Assembly (NCBI GenBank): GCA_024760905.1
Contig: CM045733.1
Location: 22,872,501 to 22,936,500 of the forward strand
Source of the DNA: Plotosus lineatus
Lineage: Eukaryota; Chordata; Actinopteri; Siluriformes; Plotosidae
Length of the DNA: 64,000 bases
Reading direction: 5' to 3'
Part shown: one piece after another, positions 1 to 11,500 of the stretch
Numbering within the stretch: the stretch's first letter is position 1
How the letters are laid out: every line of letters starts with the position of its first letter
Notes under the pieces: generated by a model
What the model was told of the DNA's origin: nothing
Database searches by the model: none
Seen by the model: only the letters and a program-made list of their open reading frames with translations
Translations under genes and position numbers: made by a program

Positions 1-110
1 TTGTGTCAGGAAGGGCATCTGATGTAAAAATCTATGCCAAATCAAACATGTCAATCAGATGATTCGCTGTGAGGAACCATGAAAAAAGGAAAAAACTGAA
101 AGGAAAAGAA
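1..110 (+). mobile_element. SINE family A tail fragment
   Basis: Matches the tail of the full SINE A copies at 23.7 and 25.7 kb: GGAAGGGCATC, then CAAATCAAAC, then GATGATTCGCTGTG, then an A-rich GAAAGGAAAAG end. The head lies outside the window. Confidence 0.75.
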
Positions 111-339
111 AAGTGACATATACTTAACTGTCACCTGCCATTTTGTGGATTACAGTACCAGAGCACTGGTCACTGTTCGCCACAGATTTGGTCATCTTCC
201 TGAGGCTTACACTTACGCGTGAAAATTGAATAACCTGCTATATGGAGTTAATAGTGAGATAAGCTCGTGATGAGACCAGCAGTCTGACATAACAAAGCAA
301 AGAAATTGGTGGGAGTCTTCAGAAGCAACACCACTACAA

Positions 340-1330
340 GATAAGATAAGATAAGATACAGCTTTATTAATCTCACAATGGAGAAATTCACCGTTACAGG
401 CTCTTGAGGTACCATCAGTAGGGGGTGCAAAAATAGATACATATACAAACATACACACATACATATATATTATATAAGTAAATAAATAAATAGATACATA
501 AATAGTATAAATTAATAAACAATAAAAGAAAAGAAGGGAACGACTTTATAGACTGGCCTATATTAAAGTGTAATGTATCTGAGGGCAGAGTAGATGGGTT
601 GATATGGTTCACAGTCAGTGGGGTAGATGTGGCTGATTAAAGTGCGCGGGGTTTTTATTGCACATAACCGGTATTTTCACAGACAGTTACAAAGTGGCGT
701 TGTACAGTCTGACAGCGGTGGGAATGAACGACCTGCGGTAGCGCTCCTTCCTGCACTGAGGATGTCTCAGTCGTCCACTGAAGGAGCTACTCAGCTTCTC
801 TACAGTCTGGTGCAGTGGGTGAGAGCTGTTGTTCATGATGGATGTGAGCTTTGCTACCATCCTCCTCTCACTCACCTCCTCCACAGAGTCCAGTGGGCAG
901 CCGAGGACAGAGCTGGCCCTCCTGACCAGCTTGTTCAGTCTTTTTCTGTCCCGCTCTGTGCTGCCCGGGGCCCAGCAGATGGCAGCGTAGAGGATTGCAG
1001 AGGCTACCACAGAGTCATAAAATGTCCTGAGCAGAGGTCTGCATACTCCAAAAGACCTGAGTCTCCTCAGAAGATGGAGGCGACTCTGGCCCTTCTTGTA
1101 CAGGGCGTTGGTGTTGTGGGACCAGTCCAGTTTATTGTTAAGGTGAACGCCCAGGTATTTGAAACTGTTCACTATCTCAATGTTCTGTCCCTGGACGTTC
1201 ACTAGTGATTGTGTGTGTGTGTGTGTGTTAGTGTGCCTCTTCTGAAGTCGACCACCATCTCCTTCGTCTTCCTGGTGTTCAAGCACAAGTGGTTGCGCTC
1301 ACACCAGTCCACGAAGTCAACGATGATACA
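340..1330 (-). mobile_element. 5'-truncated LINE of CR1/L2/Rex1 type, 3' end
   Basis: Minus-strand frame at about 1,250-687 encodes the end of a reverse transcriptase (FKYLGVHLNNKLDW, then YAAICWAPGST, then RRSFIPTAVRLYN), typical of the C-terminus of CR1/L2-like proteins. It is followed on the same strand by an untranslated tail ending in GATAA-type short repeats at 340-360, as expected for this clade. It is truncated at its 5' side. Confidence 0.75.
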
Positions 1331-1712
1331 AAGGTGTGTCTCTAATTATTGTATATTCCTAAAGTTTCATGTTGGGCTGCTTTAAATACCCTGACATTCT
1401 GATTGCCATTTAAAACTGCTCCAGGACGTTGAAATACATGAGAACAATAATGTCATGCTTGAGCGTATATTGTATCCGAGTGAGCCAGTAGGTGCAGCAC
1501 TAACATTGCTGACAACAGTAGTCCATTACATGCATAAGAATACACTTGTATAGGTGAGTGTATGGATGTGCTATCATATTTTTATGATGCAACTAGAGTT
1601 GCAGAGGAGAACAGGGTGTCTGGTTCCAGGATCATAGCATTATTAAAAATTATACATCATTCATCACAAGAAGTGGTGCATGCTAAGACCTCAATGATGG
1701 CATGGCAATAAG

Positions 1713-1860
1713 GTGACATCATACTTTAGACAGGCTTCATTTCCTGCAGCCAATGAGCATTATAATACAGTACTGTCAACACTGCTGGACCCAAGGTTTA
1801 AAATTGCTGCCGTTCAGAACGTGTTCTATACTTGTTGTGGCATTGATGCAACACGCTTAG
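1713..1860 (+). mobile_element. hAT transposase remnant
   Basis: The frame reads HYNTVLSTLLDPRFKIAAV. The LLDPRFK motif is characteristic of ZBED/hAT-type transposases. The frame is short and closed by stops, so this is a relic. Confidence 0.5.
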
Positions 1861-2036
1861 TCCCACGTACCTCAGTCAGCTGTGAGACGACCTTGGATTG
1901 TGTTGTTCACGAATTTGTGAGTGTTATTATTATTATTATTATGTTATTATTCGTATGACTGTTATTCTAATTTTGTTGAAAGAAATGTGTTCGGGGTGTT
2001 TCCTTGGGTCTTTTTGATTAGGAAAAACTAGTGATA

Positions 2037-2745
2037 CAGACGCTCCCCGACTTACGTTTTTAATTGGTCCCGGATGGCCGAACGTAAGTTGAAAGTGAAC
2101 GTAAGTTGTTACAGTGACGTATGACATATGACGCTCATACTGTACTATATATCCATAAATACCATTACCGTATCTCATAAAACACCCATAAATAAATTAT
2201 TATAAACATAACGTTGTAAAATAATATCAAATATAATCAACATTAATTTCAAATAAGTCATTTATACCGAGTCACTTTACATGTAGCTTAAAACAGCCAA
2301 TCAACGCTTAAAATATGTGAGGCGCTCAATACCGAAAGTAGTGTACTTGCGAAACTAGTGTACTTGCTGTGGGTTATATGGACTTCCAGTCTTTCAAGTG
2401 CGCAAGGGCGCCGTTGAACTCGTTTAGAACACAGCCTGCAATGATGTGAATCACCAACCATATTTGCTTAGTTACAAAAGTCCGCAAAACAGTGTAAACA
2501 CAAAGATCACAGAGACGACATCTTAACACAAGGGTAACACGCTATATGACAGATATATATATATATATATGAATAACTGAACTGGGAAGAAGGAGGGGCA
2601 CGATCAGTCTGTTGTTTGTAAACAATGGACGCAGCGTCATTACGTCAGCGTACTATGTAGGTACATCTAAACTCAAAATTTGACTTTTTTTTGGAAACCC
2701 CCCCCCCCCCCCCCCGTGAAATCGGAAAAATGTAAAACAGATTGT
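2037..2745 (+). mobile_element. Tigger-like MITE family T1 (3' end lost)
   Basis: Begins after TA with CAGACGCTCCCCGACTTACG. It shares its body with complete copies at 60,585-61,611 and 52,900-53,876 (AAACAGCCAATCAACGCTT, then GGACTTCC.GTCTTTCAAGTG, then GGAAGAAGGAGGGGCACG). The 3' terminal repeat is replaced by a poly-C tract and unrelated sequence. Confidence 0.7.
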
Positions 2746-2821
2746 AATTTTTTTTTAACTGTAAAAAAATAATGCTCGCATTAAAGTGTTAACTCTGGAG
2801 CACAATAAATAAATAAAATAT

Positions 2822-3590
2822 ATACCGTATTCGACGTGATAAGCGCCCAGAGTGCTTTAAAAATTGGAGTGGGAGGGCGCTTATTAAAATGTTACCAGCA
2901 GAGTGGAACGATAAGTGCTTATTACCATCGAGGTGGAAACCATAAATAATAACACAACAATAAAAGAGTTTTACTGGTATTTGTGTTGTTCATTTTGAGG
3001 TCTCAACCAAACTACTTATATGAAAGCTGAAAATAAACAGAAAACAGTATAATTTTACTTAAAAAAGACCCCTTACTTTTCCCTCCCGGTGCTGTTCCTT
3101 TAAACATTTCCCAATCAACACAAATGTCAACTTCAGCACACGGCATGTTGAACCATTCAACACAAACATAAACAAAAGCATATGTCCAGGAACATCTTTA
3201 AATTTATGAAGTTAGTGAGCAGGAGAATCGGGTGAAAAATACTCATCACTTTCTGATAGGTCCATATCTGGCTGATCGATCCATTCATTCAGAGCATCCC
3301 ATAGTTTTGCTGTAGTAGTTTCTAATGGTTCATCGATTGTTGGACATTTACCAAGAGAACACAGCAAAATATTTTCCTGTTTTTTAAAGCACGGTGGATC
3401 AATCAAATGTGTTGTTAATGATGAACATTATAGACATGCCAAAGTGGCAGGGGGTCTTGAAATACCGTGTAAACTCACTTTTACAGGCAGTGAACGCCTC
3501 ATTTTACGGTTACAGAGACTGATCGAATAAAATTGGTAAGTTTGATCTACGATTTTGCTACCAGCATACATGGACGGTTATTAGACGTAA
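2822..3590. mobile_element. Probable DNA transposon remnant
   Basis: The start ACCGTATTCGACGTGATAAG with repeated CGCTTATTA words looks like a MITE end. A minus-strand frame of 64 codons (3,212-3,406) has the acidic WIDQPDMDLSESDE style seen at the C-terminus of pogo/Tigger-like transposases. Boundaries and class are uncertain. Confidence 0.35.
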
Positions 3591-3599
3591 AATAAAAAA

Positions 3600-4130
3600 A
3601 TGGGGGGGTGGGGGTGGTTTGAAGCATGATACTACAACTGTCAGCTCCTGTTCAGTGTTTAGCCTTAATTTACTTGGCTTCATGCTGTCCACTGCAAACA
3701 TTTTAAGACACAGTAAACACTGATCATTCCTTGTCTCCCACAGTCACAGTGAAGCCAGGCTCGACATACACTTTGTCCTATTTCCCTGTATTACCTTTCG
3801 GGTGACTTTTATTTAATTTTCTCCATCTCTCTCCACCTTTCTTTTCATTCCTGTTAAATATTTCTCCATGCTGTCTCGTGAGGGTTTGTTGACTGCACTT
3901 CATATTGACCGGTCTGTGCTGTGTGTGCACATGCACCCATGCAAAACAAAAAAATAAAACCCACTGGAGTGGATCTGCAATTACACTTTATTCTGGTATG
4001 GCAAAAAAGCATGTTCCCCCGGGGTCACACTGGGTGATGCCAGGAGTGGGCTGGGGGCACAATTTGCTAGAACTGCTGCTATAACTGTTCATTAAACACC
4101 AGTAGGTGTCTCGAGTGAGCATTTAAAGTC
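3600..4130 (+). mobile_element. MITE family F, copy 1
   Basis: Shares with the copy at 5,975-6,412 the words GGTTTGAAGCATGATAC, CTCCATGCTGT.TC.TGAGGG and TTTATTC..GTATGGCAA. It also occurs in part at 19.3, 37.8 and 42.4 kb. No coding capacity is seen. Confidence 0.5.
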
Positions 4131-4159
4131 TCAAGAAATTAATCACTTTTCAACACAAT

Positions 4160-4820
4160 GCAATGCTTCAAAAAGTCAAGTGGCCAACATTGTGATATCA
4201 ATCCCCAGGAACACAAATTCTAGAACTAAGAAGTGGAAAGTACTTATAACTGTTTGCACCCTTCCCAGGTCACGCTATCCATTATAACAAAAATTTTTGG
4301 AAAAGAATGGCCATTGGTTACACATGACATCACTATCAGAGATACACCACAAATGTGGTCTGAATAGGAGGGCAGTAAAAGAAAAATTAAATAAGAAACT
4401 TTTACTATTATTTTCCCAAACACATCTTGAAGATTCTGAGGCCAAACAGAAAAGGTGTTATGGTCAGACGAATCCAATATCAGCAGCATACCTATAGTAA
4501 AGCACGAAGGTGGTAGTATAGTCTTATGAGCGTGTTTCTCTGCAACAGGAACTTGGGCACTTTTCAATATGGAGGAAAAAAATCGAGAGGGCAAAATCCC
4601 ATCAAATTCTTCAGGAAAACCTGCAGCCTTCTGCCAGAAAGTTATCGATGAGAATAAGGTTCATGGTCCAACATGACAACGACCCAAGGTTGCCCAAACA
4701 GTGACTGAAGGAAAAAAAAAGATAATGTCCTTGTGAGGCCTAATCAGACCCCAGGCCCTATAAAAAAATCAGGGGATTGTCTTGAACATTGTAGTGCACC
4801 AACAGTAACTATTCAATTTG
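4160..4820 (+). mobile_element. Degenerate Tc1-like transposase
   Basis: Translated fragments in shifting frames show Tc1 landmarks: V.WSDESN at about 4,460, then HDNDPR at about 4,670 (family motif HDNDPKH). Many stops, so long dead. Confidence 0.6.
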
Positions 4821-4907
4821 ACTGCGCTTAAAACAACTATGTATTGTATTACTCCGTCAATATGTGTAAAGTTAGCAGAGAAGTATCTCTGAAGCCTCAT
4901 GGCTGTA

Positions 4908-5742
4908 CTGTGTTTCCCTGAAAATAAGACCAAACCACAAAATAAGACATAACGTGATTTTAAAAGATGATTTTAATATAGGCCCTCCCCTTAAAATAAG
5001 CCCTAGTTGAGAGCGGCAGCAATTCATTGGTCTGCTACTCGCTCAATCTAGGGCTCTAGGTGAAATCGCTGACTCATCTATTGGGCAGCTTTACCTAAGG
5101 TACGCTGTCAAAGCATCAATCCTTGCGTGTTGAGGCTCAATCGATGCTTTAAAACGAGGACATACATTTGCGTCAATAAAAATCACTAAAATTGCTCAAT
5201 TCGGTTCTGGTTAAAATATTAAAAAAAAAGAAATATAACGAAATAAGAATATATAAAGACAAAGACATATTATAAGACATGTTCGGTTCAGTTCATTTTC
5301 TGTACCTGCTTAATCCTAATTTGGGTCACGGGGAGGCTGGTGCCCATCCCAGCCAACTTCGGGCGAGGGCAGAGTACACCCTGGACAGCTCATCAGGCCA
5401 TCGCAGGGCAGAAACACGCTGACGGCTTTGCAGCGTACTCTTGTCGAAAGTCAGCAATGGTTCTTTTACATGCCTCACACCATAGACAGTGAGAGACATG
5501 GCCGGCCTTTGATAACCCAGTTAGCTCCACCGGGCAGTGGCAATCTTGTGCAGAGTGGGACTCGAACCCCCAACCTTTGGATCAGCGATCCAGCGCCCTA
5601 TACCACTAGACCACCACTGCCACATTATAAGACATGTAATAGAGAAAAATGTAAAATACATCATCACCTAAAAATAAGCCCTAGTATCATATTTCGGTAT
5701 GAAAATTAATATAAGCCCTGTGTTATTTTTGGGGAAACATGG
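4908..5742. mobile_element. TA-flanked MITE with ATAAGCCC repeats, host of a SINE
   Basis: Flanked by TA on both sides, with ends CTGTGTTTCCCTGAAAATAA and TTATTTTTGGGGAAACATGG in inverted orientation. The interior has ATAAGCCC/ATAAGACC words. It is split by SINE B at 5,282-5,624. Confidence 0.65.
5282..5624 (-). mobile_element. SINE family B, full length
   Basis: tRNA-derived head (at the right end, minus strand) with box B GGTTCGAGTCCC and a tail with CGGTT.CAGAAAATG-type end. Target-site duplication ATTATAAGACATG on both sides proves an insertion into the surrounding MITE. Confidence 0.85.
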
Positions 5743-5974
5743 TAATAAAGTCAAAAAGTGGCTGCACAGAGTACTGATACAGGGTATAATCCTTTAACTA
5801 TCTCAGTTTTTCTAAACTGTTGCTATTTTATCTTTCACTTGATGGTTTAGAAATTGTATTGCAAAAAATACAGTTGGAAATTTTAAACTACAGTAAAACT
5901 ACTCCTAAATACACAATAAATGAGCCAGAAAGAAAACCAGGCAATAAGCATACCTGTAAAACATATGTCTGTAT

Positions 5975-6412
5975 GTCGGTGCTTCTCAATTATTTTTTGT
6001 GCTGATTTTTTTTAATTTATTTATTTTTTTATCAAAATGAAGTCAGCATTAATGGCTACAATGAGCAGCTTTTGCAGTGCACAGCTTTTTGAAGTGAGGT
6101 TTGAAGCATGATACCTACTGCAACTCGCAGCTCGAAACCTTTCTCTTTGTTCCTGTTAGAAACTTTTCCATGCTGTTTCTTGAGGGGCTGTTTACTGCAC
6201 TCTATATTGTTAGCTTGGTGCGAAAATCCCCTCCACTAAAGTGTGACAATTAGAGCGCCACTGCCATCTACTGTAGTGGATGTGCAATGACACTTAATTC
6301 TAGTGCAGTATGGCAAGAAAGGATGTTCCTCAGGGTCATATGCACCCCCCCTCGGCATCAAACCGCTTCCCCCAAGGGGGGGCCTGCCCCACTATTTGAG
6401 AAGCATGGCTGT
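5975..6412 (+). mobile_element. MITE family F, copy 2
   Basis: Bounded by inverted ends GTGCTTCTCAA and TTTGAGAAGCATGG. It shares blocks with 3.6, 19.3, 37.8 and 42.4 kb. It sits directly downstream of the gene 1 stop codon and may supply its 3' untranslated region. Confidence 0.55.
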
Positions 6413-6463
6413 ATGTGGTCTTCATACATCTCTGAAGGATGAATCAGAACTGAGAGATTCTAT

Positions 6464-8505
6464 TTAAACTATTTCTTTTATAAGACAGTGATTTTTCTGA
6501 TGCACTCGTAAAGACTGTGCCTGGATAAAAGACTTGCCACAATCACATTTAAACGGCTTTTCCCGTGAATGTATAAGCATGTGTCTTTTTAAGTGTGTAT
6601 TACAAACAAAGGCTCTTTTACAAATGTTGCATGTGTAAGGCCGCTCTCCTGTGTGTATTCTCATGTGGATTTTCAGGTAACAAGTCTGCGTGAAGGCCTT
6701 GGAGCACAATGTACACTGGAACGGCCGCTCTCCCGTATGGTAGCGCATGTGTTTGGAAACCTCACCACTAGTCAGGAACGTTTTGTCACAATTAGGACAT
6801 CTGTATGGCCTTTCTCCTGTGTGGGTCCGGCGGTGTCTGTGTAGTGTGGACAGTTGGAAAAACATCTTCCCGCAGATCTCACACGGAATACTAGCTTCTC
6901 TGGTGTGCCTTAGTAAATGGCTGCGGAGAGCATAAGATGTTTTAAAGCAATTCTTGCACTGAGGGCAGGTGTACGGTCTTTCCGTTTTGTGAGACACCGA
7001 GTGCCTGTACAGACTGATGTTGCTGCTGAAGCACTTCCCACACTCCTCACAAAGGAAAGGCTTGTCAGTGGAGTGAATTTTCGCGTGTGCAGTGAGTGCA
7101 CCGCGCAGTTTAAAGCTCTTCGAACAATGAGAACACTTGTAGGGCCTCTCCTCACTATACGTCTTAATATGTTTAACAAAAGACTTGATGTCTTGATAAG
7201 TTTTATCACACCTGGCGCACTTGTAAGGTTCTTTAAAATCATGGACGTCCAGGTAGTGCTCCCTCAATGATTTGAGCTGCTCATGAGTGTCAGAGCACAA
7301 AGTACAGGGATGTTTGCTTTCCTTCTCGTGCACCAACTTATGCCTTATTAGTTCACTTTGACTTCGGTAGTATTTACCACAGCTGAAACACTGCAGTGGA
7401 TCCTCACCCCAGTGAATGTGCACATGCTTCTGGACATCAAGCTCCGTCTTGAACAAAGCATCACATCTCACACACTTGAAGAACTGCTCACTACTGGCAC
7501 AGATCTGCTTGTGATTTATTAGTATGTTAAAGTCTTTACATTTGACATCACACTGACTGCAGGTCAGAAATGAATCAGCTTCTGTGGACCGAGTATCACT
7601 CCGCTGCTGCTCTTGCTTATCCAAACATAAGGCTTGCTCAAGTGCAGGATTGAGAGAATTACTGGTCCCAGGCTCGGATGTGTCAGATTCTTGCTCTTTG
7701 GAAAGACCGTGCTCTAAATCCGTGTCCTGACCTTGCCTTTGACAAACATCTTCATGTTTTTTAAGATTGTAGGAGTACTTGAAGCCTTTGTTACACTGAG
7801 AGCATTTATGAGGATAGTTAGATGATGGGGATCGCATGTGCTGTCTTGTGCGCGAGTTGACTGGGTCTGCGTTTGAACCACCACATGTAGGCTCTGATAC
7901 ATCATTTCCAGCAAGCTTCTCTGTGGATATTATGAAATTGGGCTGAATCTCAGATCTTATAACTGAATCTGAATTGAAACATCCTACTTTGTTGCTAGAT
8001 TTGACAAGGCTGTGGTGATCCTGACACACAGCTTCGGAAACACATGCCCCGATTTCTAAACGTCCATCTTCTATGACTTCACGCCTTTTCTGGTACACAA
8101 CCACATAATCTTTATGTGCACACACACGCTGCTGATGTCTCCTCAAATCACATGTATACCTGAAGGTCTTGCCACAATTCTGACATGCGAAAGGACGATC
8201 CACTGTATGTGACACCTGATGCCTTCTCATATCTGAGCTTCGAGTGAATGTCTTGTTGCAAGTGGGACAGGTTTTACAGACTGGTACACCTCTGTAGGAC
8301 CGAATCTTACTGACAGGGCTATTTTGGATTTCTGATTCATGGGGTGTGCTCACGACATCCTCAGGTTCCTTTCCTTCTTCAGCCACACAAAGTCGCTTAT
8401 ATTCTTCTGGATGATGAACGATGAGGTGCTGGTGCATCTGAGTCTCCTCAGCATCTTGGAAGGGACACAGTAAACAGGTATATTCACCAGATGTTCCTGT
8501 TGTAT
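6464..8505 (-). CDS. Gene 1 exon 9 (C2H2 zinc-finger array)
   Basis: Terminal exon of 2,042 nt, acceptor CCTAG at 8507-8506, stop TAA at 6466-6464. The first unit is YTCLLCPF with two downstream His. Then two fingers, a spacer of about 80 residues, two C2HC-like units (ending HEDVC and HKQIC), and a run of about twelve fingers with increasingly canonical TGERP(Y/F) linkers at the end. One unit has HIKTYSEERP, so its second His is Tyr, and the last finger has CDC instead of C-x2-C. The N-terminal fingers look degenerate and the C-terminal ones intact. A shorter unspliced start at 8437 is possible but is not needed. Confidence 0.92.
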
Positions 8506-11500
8506 CTAGGAAACAGAAATATTACATCTGGTAAGTCATACAGTACAGTATGAATATATTATCCAGTATTTATTCATCATAACTACTTAATTTGTGACTA
8601 AAATACACCACTCTTCCATAACACTAAAGCAACTAATATGTGAAGGAAATAACCATCATGGGAAATAACATGGGATGCAACAGGCAGCAAGTGAACAGAG
8701 AGTTCTTTCAGATCAGGTGTTGGAAGAAGGAAAAATTGGCGATTCTAAAGACCTGAATGACATTAACAAAGGAGAAATTAGCCCAATGACTGGTTCACAG
8801 CATCTGCAAATGGGCGGTTTTGTACTGTCTCCAAGCAGTGGTCATTCCCTCCCAAAAGTGGTCCAAGGAAGGACAACTGGTGAACCGACAACATGGTAAT
8901 TGGTGCCCAAAGCTCACGGTCTATCCATATGACATCATACAAAATCGCCATAGCTCCCCTGGTCATGGTGCTATATTTGCTTAATTTTGTTGGAGCCTGT
9001 GGTAACAGAAGTAAAATGCATATGGTTTCAGGTCAAAATTTTTATCCTCTTTGATTTCAGAAGGGCTTGAAAAAGGAGGCATGTCCACTTTATTAACCCT
9101 CTGTGTGACATGTGTAGCCATTTTTAGATGCAAACAAAAACTAACATAGGTAACTGGTTGACTTTTTTAAGAACTTGTTTATTCTATCTTAAAATTTATG
9201 AAAAATGTATAATTGAGCAAATTAACCCTCTGGTGGACATGCAATAATTGACCAGAAAACAGAAATTGGCCTAAAAGTTCCTAAGATAAGCCGAATTCAT
9301 GCTGAATTTTAACCAACATGCCTCATAATTTGCCAAAAGAAATTTGCCAGTGTGAGAGCACCCACAAAGGGCTTCTGAGAGAAGCCAAGAGTTTCTCCAT
9401 ATCTTCATTGGGAGTGGCCCAGTATTAACCTCTTTCTGGTCATTTTTGCAGTCCACGCCCATTTGGCACCCTCATTTGAGCAAGCGGTCCACACTTTGGT
9501 ATTTGATTTCTTAGTGTTAAATGAAAGGACTTCAAATTAAACCCAATGCTAACTTCTAGGTAGCCTGATGGAAAAACAAGGGCCCTCTTTATGGGTAATT
9601 TTCAGTTACTGAACCTTGTCAAAATGTACATGGCAATTTATGTAAATGTACAGAATGTATAGGATATTCTTTGATTTTTGTGGGTGCTGTCACACTGGCA
9701 AATTTTATTTGGCAAATCATGCAGCATGTCGGTTAAAATTCAGCATGAATTCGGCTTATCTTAGGAACATTTCAGCAGATTTCTGGTTTCTGGTCAATTA
9801 TTGTATGGTCACCAGGTGTTAATCTGATCAGTTATACATTTTTCATAAACAAGTTCTGAAAAAAAAAAAAAAATCAAGCAGTTATCTTAGTTTTTGATTG
9901 ACAGCCATCTAAAGATGGCTACAAATGGCATACAGAGGGTTAACATAGACACACACCCTTTCTCAAACCCTTTTGAAACCAAAGCGGATAAATATTTTGA
10001 CCAGAAACCAATAGTATTTTACTTCTATCACCACAGGCTACAAAATATATCAAAATCAAGCAAATATGTCACCATCACCAGGGAAGCCGTGGTGATTTCC
10101 AATGGATTGACCCCAATGCTCATTGAAGGGATACCCGATTGGTCAGTTCTCACAGAATAGACAGTAATGCTGTTTATGACAGAAAGGCATTACAACAGTG
10201 GTCCCCAACCACCGGGCCGCGGACCGGTACCGGTCCGTGGATCAACTGGTACCGGGCCGCACAAGAAATAATTATTTATTATCTGAGTCTGAACGATATT
10301 TTATTTTTGAAAAACTTTTATTTTGAAAATGACCGGATTCTTTCGGTTACATGTCGGTCATTTGAGCGCTAAAATGTAACCCACAAGGGGACAGTACATG
10401 AACAGAGACAAGTTGGACATGTTTCAAACAATAGCGGGGATTTCGGGTGAGACTGAGCCTGTGCCTTCATTCTCTCAACTGGTGTACCATCACCTGTGGA
10501 TTTTTTTTTTTTAAGAAGAGTTTGAGCTCGATTAAAAATGTAACGCTTAATCCTGATTAGGGCGGCCGGTGCACATCTCAGCCAACTCTGGGCAAGGGCG
10601 GGGTATTATATTTACAATATAAACAAGCAAAACCCCCTCCCCCCTGGCCGCGGTAAAATTGTCAAGTGTTGACCGGTCTGCGGTGATAAATAGGTTGGGG
10701 ACCACTGCGTTACAACACACAGTCCAGTGCAGATTTCTGTGTATGAGGCAGTGTAGACACCCACTGGTCAGAGAATGCTGCCTCTGTCTGCCAGATAAAA
10801 TCCTATCATTTGCATGTGAGCATGAGGCTCAATCTGAATCATGTTTTCTTTTACATCCTGTGGACAGCTGATGCTTGTTCACTTAACTGAGGAACAGACG
10901 GCATCAGGAGGCACAATGGACATCTGATGCACTGGGCAATCTTCTGTTTGGAAACCTTAGTTCCTGGTTTGGTGCACATGATATACTCTAATGATAATTG
11001 CCTCTCCCACAGGATAATGTAACCATGCCGCAAACATTTTCAGGAACTGTCTGAAGAACAAAGCCAAGTGATCAAGGTTCTGACTTGGCCTCAAGATTCC
11101 CCGGAACTAAACCTGATCAAGTATCTGGAGGATGTGCACTTACAGGACTATGTGACACTGATATACATAAGTAGCAGTAGTGGCATGAAAGACAACTGGC
11201 TGCAGATGGAGAGAAATCAGGTTGAATCACCAGGTAGTGTGATTCGTCCGACCTGTGCGTTATTAAGGGCAAGGTATTTATGTGTTTGCAAGAAGCTGAC
11301 AACCAGTGCAAGAGAGGTTCCTGCATGACTTGTTTGATGTGTTTCTATTGGGCAAGCTTTGCAGCAATGTTCACCGATGGTGTGCAACATGCCGCTAGTG
11401 AATCCCAGCAAGCTCATATTAGCTCCCTAAACCTAACCACATGCCAGAGTTACGATCTAAAGCAGGGTTCGCAAACTCATTCCACAAAGGGCCGTAGTGG

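Noticed and set aside
687..1205. 192-codon plus-strand frame at 0.6-1.2 kb
   Set aside because: Antisense of the CR1/L2-type reverse transcriptase end on the minus strand.
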